Shown piece after piece: positions 56,752 to 64,000 of a stretch of DNA of 64,000 bases. Location of the stretch: assembly GCF_947503795.1 (NCBI RefSeq), contig NZ_CANNEZ010000001.1, positions 1,851,001-1,915,000 on the forward strand, written 5' to 3'. A program made the translations under genes and the position numbers. The notes beneath the pieces are model-generated. The model saw only the letters and a program-made list of their open reading frames with translations. It ran no database searches and was not told the DNA's origin. The stretch comes from an uncultured Jannaschia sp. (GTDB taxonomy: Bacteria; Pseudomonadota; Alphaproteobacteria; Rhodobacterales; Rhodobacteraceae). Each line of letters begins with the position of its first letter. The stretch's first letter is position 1.

Positions 56752-57396
56752 ATGACCGAACCCGTCCGCGTCCTGATCGTCGACGACCACCCGATGGTGG
56801 CCGAGGGCATGCGTGCGCTGCTCGAGACCTATGACGACCTCGAGGTCGTCGGCACGCTCCATGACGGGCGCGAGGCGGTGGACCGGGTCGGCGCGCTGGC
56901 CCCCGACGTCATCCTGCTCGATCTCAACATGCCGCGCATGGACGGCCTGTCGGCGACCGAGATCCTGCGCGAGCGGCATCCCGGCATCGCGGTCCTGATC
57001 CTGTCGATGCACGATGCGCCCGAATACGTCGCGACCGCGCTGCGCCACGGGGCGGCCGGCTATTGTCTCAAGGACCAGTCGACCGACGAGATCCGCCGTG
57101 CCATCGACACGGTGCTGGCCGGCGAGCGCTATCTCTGCCCCGGTGCCGAGAGCGCGCTGGAGCCCGCGGCCGACGGGTCCGAGCCCCTGACCTCGCGCGA
57201 ACAAACCATCCTTCTGCAACTGGCGCAGGGCAAGTCGAACAAAGCGGTGGCCCACGACCTCGATATCTCGATCCGAACGGTCGAGACGCATCGCAAGAAC
57301 ATCAAGCGCAAGCTGGGGATCAGTTCGACCGCCGGGCTGACCCGCTACGCGATGGAGCACGGCGTGCTTCAGGGCACGGGGTTCGTGCGGGGCTAG
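56752..57396 (+). CDS. Response regulator, NarL/LuxR type
   Basis: 214 residues. Receiver with Asp11/Asp12 and phospho-accepting Asp57 ([11 protein letters not shown]), then a LuxR-type HTH ([23 protein letters not shown] and [18 protein letters not shown]). Partner of the Cache kinase 46 nt upstream. Its stop forms a CTAG overlap with the convergent transglycosylase stop. Confidence 0.95.
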   Translation: MTEPVRVLIVDDHPMVAEGMRALLETYDDLEVVGTLHDGREAVDRVGALAPDVILLDLNMPRMDGLSATEILRERHPGIAVLILSMHDAPEYVATALRHGAAGYCLKDQSTDEIRRAIDTVLAGERYLCPGAESALEPAADGSEPLTSREQTILLQLAQGKSNKAVAHDLDISIRTVETHRKNIKRKLGISSTAGLTRYAMEHGVLQGTGFVRG

Positions 57397-57995
57397 CCGC
57401 GCCCCATGATGACGCGGACATAGTTGCGCGTCTCGCGGTAGGGCGGGATGCCGCCATGCTTCTCGACCGCGCCGGGGCCCGCATTGTAGGCCGCGAGCGC
57501 CAGACGCCACGTCCCGAACTTGCGGTACTGCATCGCCAGGTAGCGCGCGCCGCCTTCGAGGTTCTGCTTGGGATCGTTGGGGTTCACGCCGAGGACGCGG
57601 GCGGTGCCCGGCATCAGCTGCGCCAGCCCCATCGCGCCCTTGACCGAGCGCGCGTTCGGGTTCCACCCGCTTTCCTGGCGCACGAGGCGCAGGAACAGGT
57701 CCTCGGGCACGCCGTGGCGGCGGGCGGCCGCGCGGGCATCGCCGATATAGGCCGAACGCTGCGAGCCGTTATAGCGTGGAATATCCTCGCGGCCGGGGAC
57801 GGCCACGGCGGCGGGCGAGGTCGGAATCAGGCGCTTGGAATGGGCGTATTGCGACGACAGCCGCCGGTCCATCAGCGCCGTCTGCGAGCTGAAGAGATCG
57901 GTCCGGGACCGCGACGAATAGGTCTGAGCCTCGGCCATGGTGGCCAGGATCAACGTGGCGCCCGTCAGCGAGGCGGCCCAGCGCAACTTGCCCAT
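57393..57995 (-). CDS. Lytic transglycosylase (SLT domain)
   Basis: 200 residues from ATG at 57995. Signal peptide ([23 protein letters not shown]), then an SLT domain: [16 protein letters not shown] with catalytic Glu, [17 protein letters not shown] and [20 protein letters not shown]. Cleaves peptidoglycan with formation of anhydroMurNAc, linking it functionally to AnmK. Convergent with the response regulator. Confidence 0.92.
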   Translation of the reverse strand: MGKLRWAASLTGATLILATMAEAQTYSSRSRTDLFSSQTALMDRRLSSQYAHSKRLIPTSPAAVAVPGREDIPRYNGSQRSAYIGDARAAARRHGVPEDLFLRLVRQESGWNPNARSVKGAMGLAQLMPGTARVLGVNPNDPKQNLEGGARYLAMQYRKFGTWRLALAAYNAGPGAVEKHGGIPPYRETRNYVRVIMGRG

Positions 57996-58173
57996 GCAAT
58001 CGTTCCCATCCGTCCCAAAACACGACGCGGCCCAGTCTGACGCGGGCCTCCGCCGCCGGGAAGTTAACGCAAGCCCCGCGCGTTTGGAACCCTTTCGCTC
58101 CGCGCGGTTAACCACTACGAAACCTTCGCGGTGTTCAGGTGCCGCGACGGATTCGACGATTAGTGGGGGCGAC

Positions 58174-58662
58174 ATGGCCGGCAGCGTGAACAAGGTGATC
58201 ATCATCGGCAATCTCGGCCGCGACCCCGAGGTGCGCAGCTTCGCGAACGGGGGCAAGGTCTGTAACCTGCGGATCGCCACCTCCGAGAGCTGGCGCGACA
58301 AGAATTCCGGCGAGCGCAAGGAGCGGACCGAGTGGCACTCCGTCGCGATCTTCTCGGAGCCTTTGGTGCGCGTGGCCGAGCAGTATCTCAAGAAGGGCTC
58401 AAAGGTATATATCGAGGGCCAGCTGGAGACGCGCAAATGGCAGGACCAGTCCGGCCAGGACCGCTATTCCACCGAGGTCGTGCTGCGGCCCTACCGCTCC
58501 GAGCTGACCATGCTCGACGGGCGCAATGACGGCGGTGGAGGTGGCGGCGGCGGCTATGGCGGCGACGATCGCGGCGGCTCCTACGGGGGCGGCGGCGGCC
58601 CGTCGGGGGGCGGCGGCAACCAGGGCGGCCCCGCGGACATGGACGACGAGATCCCGTTCTGA
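58174..58662 (+). CDS. ssb: Single-stranded DNA-binding protein
   Basis: 162 residues from ATG at 58174. OB fold starts [18 protein letters not shown] with [20 protein letters not shown]; a Gly-rich linker precedes the acidic tip DMDDEIPF used to recruit partner proteins. Followed by a hairpin terminator. Confidence 0.97.
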   Translation: MAGSVNKVIIIGNLGRDPEVRSFANGGKVCNLRIATSESWRDKNSGERKERTEWHSVAIFSEPLVRVAEQYLKKGSKVYIEGQLETRKWQDQSGQDRYSTEVVLRPYRSELTMLDGRNDGGGGGGGGYGGDDRGGSYGGGGGPSGGGGNQGGPADMDDEIPF

Positions 58663-58684
58663 GATCCGCGACCTGATGCGATCC

Positions 58685-58717
58685 GCGCCCGGCCCCGTGC
58701 CGGGCGCGTCGCGTTTC
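58685..58717 (+). terminator. Hairpin terminator after ssb
   Basis: Perfect 9-bp stem GCGCCCGGC / GCCGGGCGC with a CCCGT loop, followed by GTCGCGTTTC; the T-tract is weak, so rho-independent action is only moderately likely. Confidence 0.6.
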
Positions 58718-58764
58718 GGCCGACGCGCTTGCCCCGGCCCGCGACGCGCCCTACCCCTCTGGCC

Positions 58765-59952
58765 ATGACCAGTCCCTACAATCCCGCGCTCCTCGCCACC
58801 GACCCGCCCCCCGTGATGGAGGCGCGCCGCTGGATCGAGGGCGCGACCTTCTCGCCCGAGCGCCCGCTTCTCAACCTCAGCCAGGCCGCCCCCGCCGACC
58901 CGCCCCCGCCCGAGATGCTGGCGGCGATGGCGCGGATCGTGACGGACGACCCGGACGCGCATCTTTACGGCCCGGTCCTCGGGCTGCCCGGCCTGCGGGC
59001 CCGCGTCGCATCGGACTGGTCGGCGGGATATGGCGGCACGGTGAAGGCCGCGCAGGTCGCCATCACCTCGGGCTGCAACCAGGCCTTCGCGGCCGCCATC
59101 GCGACGCTGGCCGCGCGGGGCGATGACGTGATCCTGCCCACCCCCTTCTACTTCAACCACAAGATGTGGCTCGACATGGAGGGGATCGGCGCGACCCTTC
59201 TCGAGACCGGCCCCGACCTCATCCCCGATGCCGGGGCCGCCGCGGCGCTGATCGGACCGCGCACCCGCGCCATCGTGCTCGTCTCGCCCAACAATCCCGG
59301 CGGCGTCGAATACCCCGCCGCCACGCTCGCCGCCTTCCGCGATCTCGCCCGCGCCCGCGACCTCGCGCTGATCGTGGACGAGACCTATCGCGATTTCGAC
59401 GCCCGCGACGGCGCGCCCCACGACCTGTTCGCCGATCCCGACTGGGACGATGTCCTGATCCAGCTCTATTCTTTCTCGAAGGCCTATCGCCTGACCGGGC
59501 ACCGGGTCGGCACCATCATCGCCTCCGAGGCCCGGCTGGCGCAGGTCGAGAAGTGGCTCGACACGGTGACGATCTGTCCCAACGGCATCGGCCAGCGCGC
59601 CGCGCTCTGGGGGATGGAGAACCTGGGCGACTGGCTCGCGGGCGAGCGCGCCGAGATCCTCGACCGGCGCGCGGCGATGACCGAGGGGTTCGCCGACCTG
59701 CCCGGCTGGGAGTTGATGGGCTGCGGCGCCTATTTCGGCTATGCCGCGCATCCGTTCGACGACCCGTCCGACGTGGTCTGCCGGATGCTGGTCGAGCGCG
59801 CGGCCCTTCTGACCCTGTCTGGCACGATGTTCGGCCCGCGCCGCGACGCGGGCGGATCGGGCCGCGCCGAGGCGACGCTGCGGATCGCCTTCGCCAATGC
59901 CGACCGCGCCGGACTGTCGGAGATGTTCGACCGGCTGCGCAGGCTGGATTGA
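58765..59952 (+). CDS. Class I/II pyridoxal-phosphate aminotransferase
   Basis: 395 residues from ATG at 58765. PLP-binding motifs: SGCNQAFAAAI, SPNNPGGVEYP, LIVDETYRDF and SFSKAYRLTGHRVG with Lys239. Fold type I aminotransferase of the AspC-like group; substrate unknown. Preceded by the ssb terminator. Confidence 0.88.
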   Translation: MTSPYNPALLATDPPPVMEARRWIEGATFSPERPLLNLSQAAPADPPPPEMLAAMARIVTDDPDAHLYGPVLGLPGLRARVASDWSAGYGGTVKAAQVAITSGCNQAFAAAIATLAARGDDVILPTPFYFNHKMWLDMEGIGATLLETGPDLIPDAGAAAALIGPRTRAIVLVSPNNPGGVEYPAATLAAFRDLARARDLALIVDETYRDFDARDGAPHDLFADPDWDDVLIQLYSFSKAYRLTGHRVGTIIASEARLAQVEKWLDTVTICPNGIGQRAALWGMENLGDWLAGERAEILDRRAAMTEGFADLPGWELMGCGAYFGYAAHPFDDPSDVVCRMLVERAALLTLSGTMFGPRRDAGGSGRAEATLRIAFANADRAGLSEMFDRLRRLD

Positions 59953-60045
59953 CGCGCGCGCGGGGCCTGCGCCCGGCCCCGCTTGCCCCGCCCCCATGGC
60001 CCGCGTAGGAAGCCCGGCGACAGACATGCCACGGGGAGACGCGAC

Positions 60046-61893
60046 ATGGCCGAAGACCGTCCGAAGAAGAAGACCAGCCCGGTCGTCTGGGTCGTCTTGG
60101 GCCTCCTGATGCTGTCGCTCGGCGGCTTCGGAATCGGCAGCTTCGGCGGCTCGCTTTCGTCGGTGGCCGAGGTCGGGGACCGCGATGTCACCGTCGAGGA
60201 ATACGCCCGCGCCCTGCAATCCGAACAGGCCCGGCTCAGCCAGCAGACCGGCCAGCCCCTCACGCTCGCGCAGATGCAGGCCTTCGGGCTGGATCAGCAG
60301 ATCATGGAGCAGCTTCTCGCCCGCGAGGCGCTGGCCTACGAGGCCGCGCGCATGGGCGTCTCGGTCGACGACGCCGAAGTGGCGCGCCGCATCCGCGCCA
60401 CCCCGGCCTTCGGGGGCATCGCCGGCGGGTTCGACCGCGAGGGCTATGCCTTCGCGCTGCAATCGGCGGGCCTGAACGAGCGGCAATACGAAGCGCAGGT
60501 CCGCGACGAGGCGGCCGTCGAACTGCTCCAGACCGCCGTCGTCGGCGGGGTCGCGGCACCCGCGACGCGGGCCGACCGCCTGACCGAATGGCTGGCCGAG
60601 ACGCGGGACGCGACGCTGGCGACGGTCACCGTGGCCGACCTGCCCGCCGGGCCCTCGGCCCCGAGCGCCGAGGAATTGCAGGTCTTCTATGACGGCAACC
60701 TCACGGCCTTCGAAACGCCCGAGCGCCGCGAGATCACGTACGCCTGGATCACACCCGATCTCCTCGTGGACGAAGTGGATGTCGACGAGGCCGCGATCCG
60801 CGCGCTTTATGACGAACGCATCGCCGAATTCAGCCAGCCCGCCCGTGTCCTCGCCGAACGGCTGGCCTTCGCCGACACGGCCGCCGCCGAGGCCGCCCGC
60901 GCCGCGATCGAGGCCGGGGAGACCGATTTCGAGACGCTGGTCGAAGAGCGGGGCCTGAGCCTCGACGATGTCGATCAGGGCGAGCTGTCCGAGGCCGATC
61001 TCGATGCCGAGATTGCCGCCGCGCTCTTCGCGCTGGACGAGCCGGGGGTCGTCGGGCCGCTGACCACCGATCTGGGCCCCGCGCTCTTCCGGGTGAACGC
61101 CCTGCTCGACGCGACCGAGACGCCCTATGACGACGTGCGCGACGACCTGGCGGCGGGCTTCGCCGAGGACGCGGCCCGCCGCCGCATCGATGCCGCGCGC
61201 GACGATATCGACGACCTTCTGGCCGGAGGCGCCACGCTCGAGGAGTTGGTCGCCGAGACGGATCTGCAACTTGGCTCGCTGTCCTGGGACGAAGGCGTGA
61301 GCGAGGGGATCGCGGGCTACGATGCCTTCCGCGCGACCGCCGCCGACGTCTCCGAGGGCGACTTCCCCGATCTCGAACCGCTGTCGGATGGCGGCCTCTT
61401 CGCGCTGCGCCTCGACGGGATCACCGCCGCCGCCACGCCGCCGCTGGACGAGATTCGCGCCGAGGTCGAGGCTGCGTGGCAGGCCGATACGCTGCGCCGT
61501 CGCCTGTTCGAGCGGGCCGAGGCCATCGCGGCCGAGGCACCCGAGACCCTGCCCGGCGCGCCCGAGACCCTGACCGACCTCGCCCGCGATGCGCCGCTCG
61601 AAGGTGTGCCGCCGACGCTGCTCGACCGTCTCTTTGCCGCAGAGGCCGGGGATGTCTTCGCCGTCGAGGGCAGCGACCGGCAGGCCTATGTGGTCCGGCT
61701 CGACGCGGTGAACGCCGCCGACCTCAGCACCGGCGAGCCCGCAGCCCTGCGCGAGGTTGTCGACCGCCAGCAGCGCCAGGAGGTCGCCTCCGACCTCTTC
61801 GAGATGTATGGCCGCGCCGTGCAGGCCGAGGCGGGCTTCAGCGTCGACGCCCAGGCCGTGCAGGCCGTCCAATCGAGCCTTCTGGGCCAGTGA
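60046..61893 (+). CDS. ppiD: PpiD-like periplasmic folding chaperone/peptidyl-prolyl isomerase
   Basis: 615 residues from ATG at 60046. One N-terminal membrane anchor (VVWVVLGLLMLSLGGFGIG), then a SurA_N-type chaperone region (QALAYEAARMG context ~85-170) and a parvulin-like domain (~260-370: LAERLAFADTAAAEAARAAI, LDDVDQGELSEADLD). Extremely acidic and Ala-rich. The parvulin active-site residues are not well conserved, so chaperone activity may dominate. trpE follows after 16 nt. Confidence 0.87.
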   Translation: MAEDRPKKKTSPVVWVVLGLLMLSLGGFGIGSFGGSLSSVAEVGDRDVTVEEYARALQSEQARLSQQTGQPLTLAQMQAFGLDQQIMEQLLAREALAYEAARMGVSVDDAEVARRIRATPAFGGIAGGFDREGYAFALQSAGLNERQYEAQVRDEAAVELLQTAVVGGVAAPATRADRLTEWLAETRDATLATVTVADLPAGPSAPSAEELQVFYDGNLTAFETPERREITYAWITPDLLVDEVDVDEAAIRALYDERIAEFSQPARVLAERLAFADTAAAEAARAAIEAGETDFETLVEERGLSLDDVDQGELSEADLDAEIAAALFALDEPGVVGPLTTDLGPALFRVNALLDATETPYDDVRDDLAAGFAEDAARRRIDAARDDIDDLLAGGATLEELVAETDLQLGSLSWDEGVSEGIAGYDAFRATAADVSEGDFPDLEPLSDGGLFALRLDGITAAATPPLDEIRAEVEAAWQADTLRRRLFERAEAIAAEAPETLPGAPETLTDLARDAPLEGVPPTLLDRLFAAEAGDVFAVEGSDRQAYVVRLDAVNAADLSTGEPAALREVVDRQQRQEVASDLFEMYGRAVQAEAGFSVDAQAVQAVQSSLLGQ

Positions 61894-61909
61894 CGCCGGG
61901 GACCGCGTC

Positions 61910-63409
61910 GTGATCCAGCCCGACTTCAAGGACTTCGAGCCGATCCACGCGCGGGGCGAGAACCAAGTGCTCTGGACGCGCCTGCCCGCCGATCTCGACA
62001 CGCCGGTCTCGCTGATGCTGAAGCTGGCCGAGGCGCAGCCCTTCTCCTTCGTGCTCGAATCCGTTACCGGCGGCGAGGTGCGCGGGCGCTATTCGATCGT
62101 CGGCATGAAGCCGGACCTGATCTGGGAGTGCCGGGGCGAGACGAGCCGCGTGAACCGTGCCGCCCGTTGGGACCCCGATGCCTGGACCGATGCGGGCGCG
62201 CCCCTCGATGCGATCCGCGCGCTTCTCGACGAAAGCCGGATCGACCTGCCCGAGGGCCTGCCCGCCGCCTGCGCAGGGCTCTTCGGCTATCTCGGCTACG
62301 ACATGATCCGGCTGGTCGAGCACCTGCCACACGTGAACCCCGACCCGCTGGGCCTGCCCGACGCGATGCTGATGCGGCCGTCGGTCGTCGCGGTGCTCGA
62401 CGGGGTCAAGGGCGAGGTCATCCTCGTGGCCCCCGTCTGGGCGTCCGACGCGACGCCGCGCGCGGCCTACGCGCAGGCCGCCGAGCGGTTGCAGGACGCT
62501 CTGGGCGCACTGGGCCGCGCGGTGGCCGAGACCCGCGACATGGCCGAGCCGTTCGATCTGCCCGAGCCGGTCTCCAACTTCACCAAGGACGGATACCTCG
62601 CCGCCGTCGAGACGGCCCGCGACTACATCGCGGCCGGCGACATCTTCCAGGTCGTGCCGTCCCAGCGCTGGACCTACGACTTCCCGCTGCCGCCCTTCGC
62701 GCTCTATCGCGCGCTGCGGCGCACGAACCCGTCGCCCTTCATGTTCCATTTCGACATGGGCGGCTTCCAGATCATCGGCGCGAGCCCCGAGATCCTCGTC
62801 CGCGTCTTCGGCGACGAGGTCACGATCCGGCCCATCGCGGGCACCCGTCCGCGCGGAGCGACCCCCGACGCCGATCGCGCGCTGGAAGCGGACCTGATGG
62901 CCGACGAGAAGGAGCTGGCCGAGCATCTGATGCTGCTCGATCTCGGGCGCAACGATGTCGGGCGGGTCGCCAGGATCGGCACCGTCCGCCCGACCGAGAA
63001 GTTCATCGTCGAGCGCTACAGCCACGTCATGCACATCGTGTCGAACGTGGTGGGCAAGCTGTCGGAGGAGCATGACGCCCTCTCCGCCCTGCTGGCGGGT
63101 CTGCCGGCGGGGACGGTCTCGGGCGCCCCCAAGGTGCGCGCGATGGAGATCATCGACGAGCTCGAGCCCGAGAAGCGCGGCGTCTATGGCGGCGGGGTCG
63201 GATATTTCTCGGCCAATGGCGATATGGACATGTGCATCGCGCTGCGGACCGGCGTGGTAAAGGACAGCAAGCTCTACGTGCAGGCCGGCGGCGGCGTCGT
63301 CTACGACAGCGACCCCGAGGCCGAATGGCAGGAGACGGTGAACAAGTCCCGCGCCCTGAAAATGGCCGCCGAGGAAGCCGGACGCTTCGTGCGCCGCGGC
63401 AACGCCTGA
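61910..63409 (+). CDS. trpE: Anthranilate synthase component I
   Basis: 499 residues from GTG at 61910. N-terminal domain includes PFSFVLESVTGGEVRGRYS, the tryptophan-feedback region; the chorismate-binding half has IFQVVPSQRW, IAGTRPRGATPDAD, MLLDLGRNDVGRVA and AGTVSGAPKVRAMEII. Starts tryptophan synthesis from chorismate. No attenuator leader is evident; it appears to be transcribed with ppiD. Confidence 0.96.
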   Translation: MIQPDFKDFEPIHARGENQVLWTRLPADLDTPVSLMLKLAEAQPFSFVLESVTGGEVRGRYSIVGMKPDLIWECRGETSRVNRAARWDPDAWTDAGAPLDAIRALLDESRIDLPEGLPAACAGLFGYLGYDMIRLVEHLPHVNPDPLGLPDAMLMRPSVVAVLDGVKGEVILVAPVWASDATPRAAYAQAAERLQDALGALGRAVAETRDMAEPFDLPEPVSNFTKDGYLAAVETARDYIAAGDIFQVVPSQRWTYDFPLPPFALYRALRRTNPSPFMFHFDMGGFQIIGASPEILVRVFGDEVTIRPIAGTRPRGATPDADRALEADLMADEKELAEHLMLLDLGRNDVGRVARIGTVRPTEKFIVERYSHVMHIVSNVVGKLSEEHDALSALLAGLPAGTVSGAPKVRAMEIIDELEPEKRGVYGGGVGYFSANGDMDMCIALRTGVVKDSKLYVQAGGGVVYDSDPEAEWQETVNKSRALKMAAEEAGRFVRRGNA

Positions 63410-63528
63410 CCCCGGCGCGCCTGCCACCCGGACCGCGCCCCACCCACCGTCCCTGTGACGTTGCCCAGATCCTCTGGCGAGAAATACCTCACGGGGGTCC
63501 AGGGGTGTGAAACCCCCGGCCCTCTCCG

Positions 63529-63981
63529 TCAGAGCACCCGTCGCAGCATGTTCTCCAAAGCCGACTTGAACGCCGCGCGATCCGTCTTGGCATAGGGGCG
63601 CGGCCCGCCCGCCGCGCCGCCGGTCATGCCCTCCATGCCGGGACGCAGCTCGGCCATCAGGTCGCGCGTGGCCACGGTGTCGCCGATGCTGGCGGTGGTG
63701 TATTCCCGTCCGCGCGGGTCCAGCGCGGCCCCTCCGGCCTTCAGCACCCGTTCGGCCAGGAGGATGTCCTGCGTTACCGTCACCGTGCCGGGGCGCGCGA
63801 CCTCGGCGATGGCATCATCGGCGGCGTCGAACGCGTCGCCCGCGACGAAGAGCTTGATCCTTGGATGATCGGTCAGGCGCAGGAAGGTCGCGGCCACGAA
63901 TATGGCGGTCACGTCGTGGCGGAGCGCGATCTCGGTGATCTCGGACTTCACGGGGCAGCTGTCGGCATCCACGAGGATCAT
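63529..63981 (-). CDS. YaiI/YqxD family protein (UPF0178, DUF188)
   Basis: 150 residues starting MILVDADSCPVKSEI, the conserved acidic PIN-like opening; VTQDILLAERVLKAGG and FKSALENMLRR complete the family pattern. The acidic residues suggest a nuclease-type fold, but the role is unknown. Convergent with trpE; the 119-nt gap holds a GGGG/CCCC hairpin (63502-63516). Confidence 0.9.
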   Translation of the reverse strand: MILVDADSCPVKSEITEIALRHDVTAIFVAATFLRLTDHPRIKLFVAGDAFDAADDAIAEVARPGTVTVTQDILLAERVLKAGGAALDPRGREYTTASIGDTVATRDLMAELRPGMEGMTGGAAGGPRPYAKTDRAAFKSALENMLRRVL

Positions 63982-64000
63982 GCGAAATGGCCTCCATCGA

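Noticed and set aside
58399-62001. A 1200-codon open frame on the minus strand opposite ssb, the aminotransferase and ppiD
   Set aside because: It is a by-product of high GC at third positions; the plus-strand genes have clear domains, and the antisense product is low-complexity with no motif.

Overview
The window is GC-rich chromosomal DNA (mostly about 65-70% GC by eye) from an alphaproteobacterium, most likely a member of the Rhodobacteraceae (Roseobacter group). Pointers are the gene content and order: a surE-pcm-nlpD-like-tatABC block, a zwf-pgl-pgi Entner-Doudoroff cluster, several ABC and TRAP uptake systems, a TakP-type binding protein pair, a LOV histidine kinase and a MocR-type regulator. 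The genus cannot be fixed from sequence reading alone.

Layout. 1-3298 (minus strand): binding protein and two ATPases of a Liv/urea-amide-type ABC importer, with a secreted unknown cut by the window edge. 3406-8836 (minus): an AAA ATPase, tatC-tatB-tatA, a degenerate LytM lipoprotein, pcm and surE. 8880-12303: enoyl-CoA hydratase, a thioesterase, small proteins, and a MocR regulator with repeated operator-like motifs. 12457-13430: rplM-rpsI with a promoter and a strong terminator. 13561-15414: a lower-GC acyltransferase. 15966-19486: a PotBCA-like ABC transporter and an SH3-domain protein. 19652-22509 (minus): rnd-purN-purM, with an apparent non-canonical start for rnd. 22629-26512: hydroxylase, tRNA(CAU), lipoprotein, orphan histidine kinase and metallo-beta-lactamase-fold hydrolase.

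26630-38432 is an integrated 11.8-kb island in tRNA-Asn. It is bounded by 17-bp repeats of the tRNA 3' end and carries a tyrosine integrase with arm-type repeats at both ends, a serine recombinase, a zinc-binding unknown, about 0.8 kb of repeat-rich DNA without a gene, a 107-residue unknown, and a five-gene type I restriction-modification cluster. In that cluster a HhH-GPD-like gene sits between hsdS and hsdR, and a DUF4145 protein follows hsdR. This accessory-gene arrangement is the most promising lead for an undescribed system.

38537-63981 returns to core-type DNA: tRNA-Gly, pgi-pgl-zwf, anmK divergent from tyrS, two cyclophilins, a TerB/DUF533-like protein, the LOV kinase, a TRAP system (large DctM with an insertion, DctQ, two near-duplicate TakP-like receptors) next to a Cache-domain kinase/NarL regulator pair, a lytic transglycosylase, ssb, an aminotransferase, PpiD-like foldase, trpE and a YaiI-family protein. 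Carbon uptake (Liv, Pot, TRAP), sugar catabolism (zwf-pgl-pgi) and envelope maintenance (Tat, NlpD, AnmK, transglycosylase, PPIases) are the main themes.
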